From positions 1 through 46,816 of IMG/VR virus record IMGVR_UViG_3300037042_002543: a DNA stretch of 46,816 nt; one strand, given 5' to 3'. The first letter of the stretch is position 1. Each line of letters opens with the position of its first letter. Of this stretch, positions 25,488 to 32,637 are shown piece by piece. Origin of the DNA: a virus. The notes under the pieces were generated by a model that searched no databases, was not told the DNA's origin, and saw only the letters and a list, made by a program, of their open reading frames with translations. A program made the position numbers and the translations under genes.

Positions 25488-27908
25488 TTAATAGAACGCC
25501 GCATCCCGGCGCTTGAACAATTTAACTTCTTCCTTCTCGTCAGAGGGTAATCGTAAAAACCCCCCCGCCCGGAAGCGCATCAGCGCCAGCGTGGTCGCGT
25601 CCACCAAGTCATCATGCTCGCCTGACGGGAACGCCCCGATCTCATCAACCAATTCTTCAGCCCAACGAGTACGTGGTAACCACACTTTGCCCGACGCAAT
25701 TATGTCCGACACGGAGTTCAAGCGGGCGATTTTGTCCTGCCCCCTGCTCGGCGTGTACTCCTGCACCGGGATCCCCATGGCCCGCAACTCATATATCAGC
25801 GGCGCTCCGGTAGCCTTCTTCTCTACCAACACCCCATCAGGTTCCCACTCGTTGTACTCGTTAAGCACGTCCCGCTTCAACTCAATCCACTCAACCCGCT
25901 TCTTGTACGTGTTGAGCAAGACGATGTTGGGTAGGCTATGGTCCTCGTCGTTGTAGAAAATCCCCCAAGTTGTGCCCGCTGAGTAGTCAGCCCTGTTGTT
26001 CTTCTCAAACGCCGTATCCCATGTCTGCAGAATATAGTCACAAACCGGGGGCCGCTCGTGGTCCCACCACTTCCACCAATCCCGCTTGATAATTGCTGAC
26101 TCATTACCTATTGGATTCTGCTGGTACTGCGCCTGCCACTTGGAATTTGGCAACTCCGTCCGCAACGCCTCCAACTCCTGCAACGACCAGAACTCTGGCC
26201 ATAAGGGTTTACCCGAGGGCATGATCGCAGGGAACTCAATCACCTCCCACTGCTCGCCACCCCGCCCGGCGGCTGCTTTCAGCACCTGCCCCGTCAGATC
26301 TCGCATCGCCCAGCGCGTATTGTGGCTTACAACTCCGTTAGCAATGAAGTTCTCGGTACGATCTATCTCGACATCGAATACTTCTTCCTCTCCAGCGGGG
26401 ACTATGCTAACTATTGGGTCCGCTGTGAAGTCGGAGGTATTCTGCAGCGCGTTCAAGAATATACGCTGTCTTTCCGTACCCCACTGCAAGGTTGCAGTCA
26501 TTGCACAGGAGCCCCCGGACTCGCCCGGTAGTGTGGTCATGGTCGATGCAGAGCTTCCCGTTCCAGTGTGCCCTAGTATTCTCTGCTGAAGGCTCCTTGC
26601 CACATACATCACACCTGTTACTACGCTCCGCAACCATCTGGGTGTACTTCTCAACCGTGATTCCGTACCTATGCTTGATACGAGCCGCTCTTGATTGCTC
26701 CGGGGCTTTTGTATACCCTTTTTGCTTAGCGTAGCAGGTAGCGCACATCCCTTTGGATACGGCTGGTTTGTCGCACTGGGAGCAGCTAACTCCTCTCCAC
26801 TTACCATGATGCCCGACTGGGTGTCTAGGAGCGTCGGGGTTTTTTCTGTGATAGCTTGCCGATGACATACAGGCCGCGCAAAGTCCCGGCTTTGTTTGTG
26901 ATCTGGCTGGTCTAATGCATCCTTCGTTGCTACAAGCAACATACCCGGCGCTAGGTTCTTTAGCCTTGTCCATTCCAGTACTCCTTCATTAAGCACGAGA
27001 AACGGATGCCTCTCGTTTGCTTGGAGTATTATACCAGATTGTGTTTGTATCCGGTGTATGGAATCAACACCATTTGACTGCCAATTATTGACCCGTGCAG
27101 TGGTTAACTTACCCTTATCGAACGTAGCCACCATATCTCCGGGGCGAATATCTCGTAACTTAGCGGAAGTACCATCTGCCATGAGTACATCTGTGCCCCC
27201 TACCATGCACATCACAATAATAATCGCCCCGCCCGGCTGCAAACGCTGCCGAGGACCCGACGTATACCACTCTGTAACCTTATCAAACACATCCGGGTTC
27301 GTTGCAGCGAGCGCAGCCTCCTGCTCTGAGTGCGGATCATCAATAATCAGTAGGTTTGCACCCTTTCCAGTGACCGTACCCCCTACACCAATGGCAAAAT
27401 AGTCACCACCCTTGCTCGTATTCCATCTTCCGGCGGCTTTGGAGTCCTGCTGAAGCTCCAAATTCGGAAAAATCTCCTTGTACGCGTCCGAATCGACCAA
27501 ATTCCGCACTTTCCGACCAAAACCCACCGCTAATTCCCCGGTATTTGAGCTTTGGATCACTTTCTTGGCCGGATATTTCCCCAAAAACCACGCTGGTAGC
27601 AGGTAACTCGCAAATTCTGACTTGGTGTGGCGCGGCGGCATGTTGATAATCAGTCTTTTACACTCCCCCCGCACCACTCGCTCAAAGGCAGCGGCCATAA
27701 TCTTGTGGTGCCGCCCGCCGATGAACTCCGGCCACATCTTATGCACAAACCCCATGAACGTATCCTGCGCTTTTTCCTTCTCAAGCATTCGCTCCCGCCG
27801 CTCCAGATCCTGCAAAATCTGATATTTCTGCGCTTCGGGCAACGTGGCTAGCTGCGCCAGTAGCACCTTGAACTCGTGATCCAAAACCTCAACGGTCTGC
27901 TCACGCAT
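25488..27908 (-). CDS. terL: Terminase large subunit interrupted by an intein
   Basis: 806 codons, of which 297 (residues 234-530) are an intein; the spliced enzyme would be 509 residues, a normal size. ATPase motifs: a Walker A-like INMPPRHTKSE (about 88-98) and Walker B LLIIDDPHSEQEAA (about 186-199). The intein sits exactly after AIIIVM, so splicing restores IIIVM-TRWAMRDLTG, the conserved C-motif strand of TerL. The nuclease domain follows, with D631 (QTWDTAFEK) and D766/D767/D770 (EHDDLVDATT). It pumps DNA into the prohead and cuts it. It overlaps the TerS-like gene by 8 nt. Confidence 0.95.
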   Translation of the reverse strand: MREQTVEVLDHEFKVLLAQLATLPEAQKYQILQDLERRERMLEKEKAQDTFMGFVHKMWPEFIGGRHHKIMAAAFERVVRGECKRLIINMPPRHTKSEFASYLLPAWFLGKYPAKKVIQSSNTGELAVGFGRKVRNLVDSDAYKEIFPNLELQQDSKAAGRWNTSKGGDYFAIGVGGTVTGKGANLLIIDDPHSEQEAALAATNPDVFDKVTEWYTSGPRQRLQPGGAIIIVMCMVGGTDVLMADGTSAKLRDIRPGDMVATFDKGKLTTARVNNWQSNGVDSIHRIQTQSGIILQANERHPFLVLNEGVLEWTRLKNLAPGMLLVATKDALDQPDHKQSRDFARPVCHRQAITEKTPTLLDTQSGIMVSGEELAAPSATNQPYPKGCALPATLSKKGIQKPRSNQERLVSSIGTESRLRSTPRWLRSVVTGVMYVARSLQQRILGHTGTGSSASTMTTLPGESGGSCAMTATLQWGTERQRIFLNALQNTSDFTADPIVSIVPAGEEEVFDVEIDRTENFIANGVVSHNTRWAMRDLTGQVLKAAAGRGGEQWEVIEFPAIMPSGKPLWPEFWSLQELEALRTELPNSKWQAQYQQNPIGNESAIIKRDWWKWWDHERPPVCDYILQTWDTAFEKNNRADYSAGTTWGIFYNDEDHSLPNIVLLNTYKKRVEWIELKRDVLNEYNEWEPDGVLVEKKATGAPLIYELRAMGIPVQEYTPSRGQDKIARLNSVSDIIASGKVWLPRTRWAEELVDEIGAFPSGEHDDLVDATTLALMRFRAGGFLRLPSDEKEEVKLFKRRDAAFY
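26319..27209 (-). mobile_element. TerL intein with HNH gene nested out of frame
   Basis: Residues 234-530 of the terL frame. It begins at Cys234 with CMVGGTDVLMADGTS (block A) and VRPGDMV-like RPGDMV; block B is ILQANERHPFLVL, with the Thr usually three before the His replaced by Asn. Block F is EEVFDVEIDRTENFIANG and block G VVSHN, followed by Thr531 as the +1 residue. These are all parts needed for splicing. The 165-odd residues between the halves have no protein-like motif in this frame, because the same DNA encodes an endonuclease VII-like protein in another frame. Splicing is predicted, not shown. Confidence 0.92.
26407..26973 (-). CDS. Endonuclease VII-like HNH protein nested inside the intein
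   Basis: 188 residues, encoded on the same strand as terL but in a different frame. Three cysteine clusters: C14/C19 with C32/C35, C64/C67 with C77/C80, and C121/C124 with C157/C160. The last encloses a catalytic LCIDHDHTTGRVRGLLC (D144, H145, D146, H147) followed by N161, the recombination endonuclease VII/HNH signature. AAGGAG lies 7 nt before ATG 26973, and TAA-TGA in this frame lie five codons upstream, so it cannot be an extension of the intein. Its borders coincide with the two intein splicing halves. Presumably the homing enzyme of the intein. Confidence 0.88.
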   Translation of the reverse strand: MDKAKEPSAGYVACSNEGCIRPARSQTKPGLCAACMSSASYHRKNPDAPRHPVGHHGKWRGVSCSQCDKPAVSKGMCATCYAKQKGYTKAPEQSRAARIKHRYGITVEKYTQMVAERSNRCDVCGKEPSAENTRAHWNGKLCIDHDHTTGRVRGLLCNDCNLAVGYGKTAYILERAAEYLRLHSGPNS

Positions 27909-28638
27909 TTGGCCGGATCTCGCTAGGCGGGCTGGAAACCTGTATCTGATCCGGGATTACTGGCCCCTCCTCCACCATCTCTAACGACGGCTTCGGTTTT
28001 AGCCCAAGCTCCACATCTATATCAATATCCAGCGCCGTAACATCCGTTGCATGTATCCGCATCATCTTACGGATCTTGTCCTTGATCGCTTCATCAATAT
28101 CCGACACTGACTTATACGTAACTGTAATCTCTGTCTTCTCTGAAAACAGGCCCACATCCGACATCTTCCCCAACATTTCCGTGGCCTTGATCTCGATTCT
28201 CGGATCCCCGCAGCCCGCCAGATCCAATAACTTATTTGTTACAACCAGCCGCAGTTGTGCAGCATCAGCAACGAACTGATTGTCGTACTCCCGCAACATC
28301 GTGCCGATCCGCTCCGCAACAGACGGGCGTTGCAGCGGGGTCAAATCCATCTTGGGTTTTGGCTGACGTAGTACGCGAGGGCGGCTCAGCCCGCCACTTG
28401 GTGTCTCCGTCCTCATCGCTTCGTGGTACTGCCGCTCCGCTAGTTTGGCAAAATCCGCAAATACCTTATCCGCCTCTTCCTTATCTTCAGGCGTCTGATC
28501 GTATTGGGCACCATACTCTTTAAGCACAGCCGCTGTGTTTGCAGCAATGTGCATGTTCTCGCGCAAGGTCGAGACTTCGTCCGGGTCCAGCGTATCGGGA
28601 TACGGGACCGTCTTATCCGGGGTGATCTGAATTGTCAT
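27901..28638 (-). CDS. Terminase small subunit-like protein
   Basis: 245 residues from ATG 28638 (MTIQITPDKTVPYPD); an ATG 45 nt further upstream is also possible, and neither has an ideal ribosome-binding site. The middle is helical (LREYDNQFVADAAQLRLVVT), then KIEIKATEMLGKMSDVGLF-like sequence (IEIKATEMLGKMSDVGLFSE) and a charged, Pro-rich C-terminus. Position directly before terL with an 8-nt overlap supports a DNA-recognition subunit; the DNA-binding motif itself is not obvious. Confidence 0.65.
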   Translation of the reverse strand: MTIQITPDKTVPYPDTLDPDEVSTLRENMHIAANTAAVLKEYGAQYDQTPEDKEEADKVFADFAKLAERQYHEAMRTETPSGGLSRPRVLRQPKPKMDLTPLQRPSVAERIGTMLREYDNQFVADAAQLRLVVTNKLLDLAGCGDPRIEIKATEMLGKMSDVGLFSEKTEITVTYKSVSDIDEAIKDKIRKMMRIHATDVTALDIDIDVELGLKPKPSLEMVEEGPVIPDQIQVSSPPSEIRPNA

Positions 28639-28670
28639 GGAGGAAAGTGTGCACTCCAAAATATGTGGGG

Positions 28671-28700
28671 AGTATAACCACATGGAACCTAAATTAGCAA
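28671..28700 (-). promoter_or_regulatory. Possible promoter of the leftward virion operon
   Basis: Minus strand TTGCTA (28695-28700), 18-bp spacer, TATACT (28671-28676). Transcription would start about 30 bp before the TerS-like ATG. It is the only sigma70-like match I found at the head of the cluster; a phage-controlled late promoter is the alternative. Confidence 0.35.
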
Positions 28701-28715
28701 GGGGGGGTCTTCTAT

Positions 28716-28833
28716 AAATATACCCCGCCCGCTGAGGGGACCCAAAAACATGACGGGGGGTGTTCCCAGCCCAAAAAATATACCGTGCCCGCTGGAGAAA
28801 TAAATATACCGTGCCCGCTATGCCCGCTGGGAA
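28716..28833. repeat. Three direct repeats in the divergent control region
   Basis: AAATATACCGTGCCCGCT occurs at 28776-28793 and 28802-28819, with a copy two bases different at 28716-28733; an extra partial TGCCCGCTGG follows at 28821. They lie upstream of the leftward operon promoter. Spaced GC-rich repeats with an AT-rich head suit a regulator-binding array or packaging-site signal. Confidence 0.65.
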
Positions 28834-29149
28834 ATTTTAAATTTTACTAATCGTTTGAGCGGAACACTGTGTAGCAGCGGGGGCCCCGAGCTTGCACAGC
28901 TTTGGGGGGTGGGGCGGCGGTGGAGTGCTGGTTGGCCCGTTTATATCGCGGCGCTGGCGTGGCCCGGCGCTGCCCGCGTGATACATCAGGTCGTTCTATC
29001 ACGGCTCTACCAGCATTGACCCGAAATTTTTTCCGCTGCTCGCAGGGGAAGCGCGGCAGAGCATGGCGCTGTCCGATGTGGGGATTCAACCTATTCTCTA
29101 CCATAGTGCTATTATACATCCATGGACAGAGCGATCACTCTGTGCATCG

Positions 29150-29178
29150 GGAAGTGTCGACACTATGTCGATTGTTCC
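29150..29178 (+). promoter_or_regulatory. 29-bp dyad element, copy 1
   Basis: GGAA-GT-GTCGACA-CTA-TGTCGAT-TG-TTCC: inner 6-bp arms match perfectly, outer arms GGAA/TTCC pair. Forty bases before the ATG of the 218-residue early gene. Its downstream leader (TTCCTTTATTTGGAG) resembles that of copy 4. Confidence 0.85.
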
Positions 29179-29217
29179 TCGGGCAATATTGCCGTTCCTT
29201 TATTTGGAGAATTGATC

Positions 29218-29874
29218 ATGAGTGAATCTACTCAAAGCGGCACGGCTCAAAGTGCGGTGGCGGTTGTCGTGGCAATGATTGGCGGCGTTCCTGCCGTGGA
29301 GATGCAAGAGACAATCTTTGGCATCGGTGAGGAAACTTTCGCGGCTGAGCAACTTATGGCTAAGGGCAAAGCGGCGCTTGATGTGCTGGATACAAACCTA
29401 CACGATATCGTCAAGGGCCTGCCATATTCTGAGTTCATGCTGGTTCGGGATTTCCATAAGGCGGGCACGATTGATAAGGGCCGAACTGATGACGCGGCGC
29501 AGAAGGTCTGGGAGCGGCAGATCAATCGGCTCATGTCTACGTTTGAGTTCGTCAAGCCAAAGTCCGAAGCAAAGGACGCGGTCCGGAAGCAGGAAGCAAA
29601 GGCAAAGGAAGTCGCGGCGCTGGCTGAGTTCTCGGACGGTGCGCTGGATGAGCGCAAAGTTGAGTTGCTGGCGAAGGGTGACACAAAGTCAGTGCGTGAA
29701 GCGCTGAAGTTGAACAAAGAGATTGAGCGGCGCAATGCCGATTCCATCTCGGCTGAGACTGCGCAGCGCAAAGCAATGGTCGACAAGCTGATCGTCCGTG
29801 TGAAAGAGTTGGGCAAAGCGGGCACGGCTGATGCGGATGAATTGCTGATCAAAGCGCTGGCTCTGCTGGCATAA
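29218..29874 (+). CDS. First early gene: helical protein of unknown function
   Basis: 218 residues from ATG 29218, with GGAG 8 nt upstream; an earlier in-frame ATG (29122) would run through the dyad element and is rejected. The N-terminus is Ala/Val-rich (AVAVVVAMIGGVPAVEMQET), the rest charged and helical (for example RKQEAKAKEVAALAEFSDGA). It stands alone between a dyad element and a strong terminator, so it is probably highly expressed early. No family recognised. Confidence 0.75.
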   Translation: MSESTQSGTAQSAVAVVVAMIGGVPAVEMQETIFGIGEETFAAEQLMAKGKAALDVLDTNLHDIVKGLPYSEFMLVRDFHKAGTIDKGRTDDAAQKVWERQINRLMSTFEFVKPKSEAKDAVRKQEAKAKEVAALAEFSDGALDERKVELLAKGDTKSVREALKLNKEIERRNADSISAETAQRKAMVDKLIVRVKELGKAGTADADELLIKALALLA

Positions 29875-29880
29875 ACCCTC

Positions 29881-29904
29881 GGGGCTTCGGCCCCTTTTCT
29901 TTCT
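29881..29904 (+). terminator. Rho-independent terminator
   Basis: GGGGC-TTCG-GCCCC followed by TTTTCTTTCT, 6 bp after the stop codon of the first early gene. Confidence 0.88.
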
Positions 29905-29927
29905 CTAGAATAGGATGAATCATAGCT

Positions 29928-30095
29928 ATGAACTTCGATCAATGGATGGCGCTGGTGAACACTAATCTGTTCATGTTGTGTGGCATGGACGCCGACACGC
30001 TGCCGGACTACACATATAGTAAGGCGTTCAAGGCGGGCCGCACGCCATGGGCGGCGGCGAAGGCTGCGCTGCGCTACGCTAAAACCTGCTTCTAA
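29928..30095 (+). CDS. 55-residue early protein
   Basis: Starts MNFDQWMALVNTNLFMLCGM, continues DADTLPDYTYSKAF and ends AAAKAALRYAKTCF: a small, mostly helical protein. It is bracketed by two strong terminators, so it is its own transcription unit. AGGATG 12 nt upstream is the only ribosome-binding candidate. Short isolated early phage genes often encode host-takeover factors; nothing here identifies the target. Confidence 0.62.
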   Translation: MNFDQWMALVNTNLFMLCGMDADTLPDYTYSKAFKAGRTPWAAAKAALRYAKTCF

Positions 30096-30098
30096 GTT

Positions 30099-30130
30099 AC
30101 CGGGTCCCTTCGGGGGCCCGGTTTTTTTTT
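30099..30130 (+). terminator. Strong rho-independent terminator
   Basis: A 10-bp stem (ACCGGGTCCC paired with GGGGCCCGGT, one G-U) with a TTCG loop followed by nine T. It closes the 55-residue gene. Confidence 0.93.
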
Positions 30131-30340
30131 CGCCCAAAATCTGGCAGGGGTTTCGCCGCCCGCCGGTTCCGAGCGGCGCGGCGGGCGCGGGATACCAGTT
30201 CCGTCCGAGCAACGGTGTAGTCCTTGTGTGCTAGAGAATACGATGCGGGCTGTGTTAGGGGCAAGGCAGGTGCTATGTATATAGTGTGATCGCGCCCGTA
30301 TAGCTATGCCAGTTCCCTGAGCAACGGGCTAGGCTTTCAT

Positions 30341-30369
30341 GGAAGGATCGACAGATTGTCGATAAATCC
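30341..30369 (+). promoter_or_regulatory. 29-bp dyad element, copy 2
   Basis: GGAA-GG-ATCGACA-GAT-TGTCGAT-AA-ATCC. Inner arms perfect; one mismatch in the right outer arm. The only copy with no gene within 900 bp downstream; it lies at the start of the probable origin region. Confidence 0.8.
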
Positions 30370-30437
30370 GAGGCTGAGCGAGGGTGTCGGCAAGTGCGGG
30401 CATAGTCCAGCGGGCATGGCTTGATGCGGCAGAAGGG

Positions 30438-30500
30438 CGGTTTTGGGTTGGAATGGGCGGGGTTGCGGGCCCGATTAGCACGGTTTTGGGTTGGAATGGG
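30438..30500. repeat. Pair of 20-bp direct repeats
   Basis: CGGTTTTGGGTTGGAATGGG occurs identically at 30438-30457 and 30481-30500, 43 bp apart; a related GGGAATGGGCG follows at about 30604. Part of the probable origin region. Confidence 0.85.
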
Positions 30501-30616
30501 TAGATCTGTAGTCCAGACAAGCGGGCAAGAAGCACAGGAAATCCCCCAACGCTGTAGTCTTTCCGCAACGTCCTTAGCCCCCTTACGCACCCCCATTTCA
30601 AATGGGAATGGGCGAG

Positions 30617-30625
30617 TTATCCACA
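30617..30625 (+). other. DnaA box
   Basis: TTATCCACA, the bacterial consensus, next to a palindrome on the left and an AT-rich stretch on the right. A single 9-mer can occur by chance, but the surroundings support a replication role. Confidence 0.5.
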
Positions 30626-30927
30626 ATTTACTGCTATCATTTTTATAGTAGTAATATGATTGAACACTAAACGTGAACTGGACTTTGGACACATTGGTGC
30701 CTCTCTTAACCCACCGTTCCCTCATCAATGGAAGCACACCAGCAAAAGCCTAAGTCCTTGTTTTATATATATATTTTATTAGAGTAGTAGTAGTAAAGAG
30801 ATTGAGGATGGATAGCAATCCCATTTTGGGGGTAAAACAGTGAGAGGAGTTTTTTTTGTCAAGTTTAAATTTTCTGGCTGAGAATAGGATGATGACGCAA
30901 ATCCTCTCTCCGGAAATCTCTCTCACT

Positions 30928-31164
30928 GTTATATGATGTACCGACAGCCCGAACCATTCTTTCCTCATATAACTCCGTAACCCCTTGATTTTATTAGGCC
31001 CTACCCTTATAATAATATGAGGAAACGCCTAATTACGAGAGGTCCCAATGCGCAATAAACACCAAAAAAAAGTGCTGAAAATCACACTAGATTTTCTCAC
31101 GTTCCATGTTCAATCATATAATCATCCTATTCTTAACTTTTTCTATGTTTTCCACGTTATATGA
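30928..31164. repeat. GTTATATGA motif copies
   Basis: GTTATATGA at 30928-30936 and 31156-31164, the reverse complement at 30965-30973, and a near copy TCATATAAT at 31114-31122. Possible iterons or regulator sites in the AT-rich part of the origin region. Confidence 0.45.
30985..31013 (+). promoter_or_regulatory. Sigma70-like promoter
   Basis: TTGATT (30985-30990), 17-bp spacer, TATAAT (31008-31013). It points to the gene at 31269 through a leader of about 250 bases. Confidence 0.6.
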
Positions 31165-31268
31165 CCCACCGTGTCCAGTTATAGACAATGTCAAGTGTTT
31201 TTTCCGTTCGCCTTCCCTCACATAACTCTGCCTCTTTTTTAAGCACCCTTAACCCTAGGAGAATTACC

Positions 31269-31994
31269 ATGGCCCGCCCTCAAAAATACCGCAACGCCGA
31301 CGACCTTCTGAACAACACCACCGAACATGGGGACTGCCTACTCTGGCCTGATCGGGGTGCCAACGTAGTAGGTCCGATCATCTCCTCCAACTGCCCGCTG
31401 GCTAAGCTGTTCATGACAAACTCAGTTCCCCGCATCCTGTTCACCATCTGCAGGTTTGTGCCAGAAGGCCGACTCGTGCGGTGTTGCGACAATCCCTTCT
31501 GCGTCAACCCATACCATTTCGTAGAATCACATAAGGTCCGCCGCAAGCGCATCACGCTCAGCAAACCAGACCGTCCGTTCCGTACCGCAGCGGGCAAGGA
31601 TCTGGATCGTATGACCACGCCCACTGATCTCCTGCCGACGCAAGCCGTTAAGCGCCACCTGATCGCGCCAGACGAAGAAACCCTCCAGACCCTGCGCCCG
31701 ACGGATACCAAACGGTTGCTCCGACTTGCCAATTCCGCAGCACAGGCGGGCTTCGATGGTAAAGGCATCCTGAGCCCCCAACATAGGTTCGTGCCTATCC
31801 GCGAGGCTAGGATCGTGGACCCGTCGATGCCCGTTCTCCGCATGCGGTTCAACGACCCCCGCAAGGATCCGACCAAGGATATCGTATCCGTCAGCATCGC
31901 GGATATCGAAGCCGAGGTCATGGATGACGGCTGGCTCGACAAGATCAAGGCGTACAAGCAGCAGCAAGCTGAGAAGAAGGCCACCCAGAAATAG
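31269..31994 (+). CDS. HNH-like early protein
   Basis: 241 residues from ATG 31269, with AGGAG upstream. Starts MARPQKYRNADDLLNNTTEH. Residues about 60-85 contain VRCCDNPFCVNPYHF, the C-x-NP-x-CVNP-x-H block of HNH_3-type nucleases, after GDCLLWPDRG. Whether it still cuts DNA is unclear, since the upstream His block is not obvious. The C-terminal 150 residues are charged, with repeated Lys at the very end. I recall a similar family in aquatic phages without known function. It sits alone, next to the origin region. Confidence 0.7.
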   Translation: MARPQKYRNADDLLNNTTEHGDCLLWPDRGANVVGPIISSNCPLAKLFMTNSVPRILFTICRFVPEGRLVRCCDNPFCVNPYHFVESHKVRRKRITLSKPDRPFRTAAGKDLDRMTTPTDLLPTQAVKRHLIAPDEETLQTLRPTDTKRLLRLANSAAQAGFDGKGILSPQHRFVPIREARIVDPSMPVLRMRFNDPRKDPTKDIVSVSIADIEAEVMDDGWLDKIKAYKQQQAEKKATQK

Positions 31995-32094
31995 GGGGGC
32001 GTAGTGTAATGCTGCGGGTTATGTCAGATTGCGTTTATGGGTGCGGAGGGGTTCTCTATATTGGGGAATGGGTGCCCAAAACGCGGAGAGCCTC

Positions 32095-32123
32095 TTGACA
32101 TTGTCCAATATCTGTGTTATAAT
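32095..32123 (+). promoter_or_regulatory. Perfect-consensus sigma70 promoter
   Basis: TTGACA (32095-32100), 17-bp spacer, TATAAT (32118-32123): both hexamers and the spacing are ideal. It would drive the rightward operon from 32252 on using host RNA polymerase, hence early. The first 14 bases (TTGACATTGTCCAA) recur with one change at 39424. Confidence 0.88.
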
Positions 32124-32136
32124 GTACGAAGTACAT
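32122..32136 (+). promoter_or_regulatory. Palindromic operator at the promoter start site
   Basis: ATGTAC-GAA-GTACAT, a perfect 6-bp dyad with 3-bp centre overlapping the end of the -10 and the expected start of transcription. Binding here would block the strong promoter. Confidence 0.55.
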
Positions 32137-32179
32137 TAGTGAAGCTGGTTCAGGATGTACAGGGTTCCGCAGGTGCCGG

Positions 32180-32208
32180 GGAAACGTCGACAGGTTGTCG
32201 ATAGTTCC
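32180..32208 (+). promoter_or_regulatory. 29-bp dyad element, copy 3
   Basis: GGAA-AC-GTCGACA-GGT-TGTCGAT-AG-TTCC, all arms intact. It lies within the leader between the strong promoter and the gene at 32252. Confidence 0.88.
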
Positions 32209-32251
32209 GGATCTGCGGGTTGTTTGGTAGTTTGTTTATTCGGAGGGCTTT

Positions 32252-32554
32252 ATGGCTCAAACAGTGATGGTTGATGGGGTTGCACGTTGCAGTTCCAATT
32301 TGGAGTTCATCGTCAAGCGGGAGAAGTCCCGCTTTGAGACCGATCCACCTGACGGTGCGTTGATCTCTGCCGACGTGATCTCCACCCCTAACGGGCGTAT
32401 CTATGGTGTGCCGGGGCACATTCCCTGTGATCATGTGGTGCGCTACATCTACGAGAACTGCGTCAAGGAGTTCGACGGGTGGTACTCCACCAAGGTCGTG
32501 AAACGTCGGACCGCGTCCGCAGCCGAGTGGATTCAGTGGGCCCTGTCAGCATGA
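32252..32554 (+). CDS. 100-residue early protein, unknown
   Basis: Starts MAQTVMVDGVARCSSNLEFI; compact, mixed alpha/beta, with PDGALISADVISTPNGRIYG in the middle and an Ala/Trp-containing end. GGAGG stands 6 nt before ATG. It is the first gene behind the strongest promoter in the window, so probably abundant early. Its stop overlaps the next ATG. No family recognised. Confidence 0.72.
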   Translation: MAQTVMVDGVARCSSNLEFIVKREKSRFETDPPDGALISADVISTPNGRIYGVPGHIPCDHVVRYIYENCVKEFDGWYSTKVVKRRTASAAEWIQWALSA

Positions 32555-32637
32555 AGTTGGCTGCTCGTGCCTATTGGGCTGTTATTGTGCTGTCAGTACT
32601 TGTTGTGCTGGCTGACCTTTTTATCTGGCGTCCGTAG
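32551..32637 (+). CDS. 28-residue single-span membrane microprotein
   Basis: ATGA overlap with the previous gene. The product starts MKLAARAYWAVIVLSVLVVL and ends ADLFIWRP: one transmembrane helix with a positive N-terminus. Coupling to an early gene suggests co-synthesis. Possibly a superinfection-exclusion or membrane-targeting peptide; that is speculation. Confidence 0.55.
   Translation: MKLAARAYWAVIVLSVLVVLADLFIWRP

Larger units (their letters stand above)
28639..29149. other. Divergent intergenic region without a supported gene
   Basis: Between the leftward and rightward gene clusters. Besides the promoter candidate and the three direct repeats, it holds GC-rich, G-run sequence (for example GGGGGGG at 28701) and open frames on both strands with no ribosome-binding site or recognisable protein pattern. 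Likely regulatory, possibly the packaging site close to terS. Confidence 0.6.
30131..31268. other. Large intergenic region, probable replication origin
   Basis: About 1.1 kb with no convincing gene. It begins GC-rich and then becomes AT-rich. In order it holds a 29-bp dyad, two 20-bp direct repeats, a CCCATTT/AAATGGG palindrome (30592-30606), a consensus DnaA box, an AT tract (TTTTATATATATATTTTATT near 30760), copies of GTTATATGA in both directions and a sigma70-like promoter. Open frames on the minus strand here arise partly from the direct repeats and lack ribosome-binding sites. Confidence 0.6.

Noticed and set aside
26319-27209. TerL split into two genes by an inserted endonuclease
   Set aside because: The terL frame is open through the whole insert and carries all intein blocks, so one precursor protein is the simplest reading.
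29122-29217. Longer start for the first early gene
   Set aside because: It would include the 29-bp dyad as coding sequence, while the ATG at 29218 has a GGAG at proper distance.
28847-29225. Overlapping frames on both strands in the divergent region
   Set aside because: Composition is skewed by GC-rich DNA, no ribosome-binding site, and the plus-strand frame runs into the start of a well-supported gene in another frame.
30273-30737. 154-codon minus-strand frame
   Set aside because: Its sequence contains a duplicated peptide that merely reflects the 20-bp DNA repeats, and it lies across the dyad and the DnaA box.
31156-31190. Minus-strand promoter at TTGACATTGTC (reverse of 31179-31189)
   Set aside because: There is no -10 hexamer at a suitable distance on that strand and no leftward gene.
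31280-31984. 234-codon minus-strand frame
   Set aside because: Antisense of the HNH-like early gene, which has a good ribosome-binding site and a recognisable motif.
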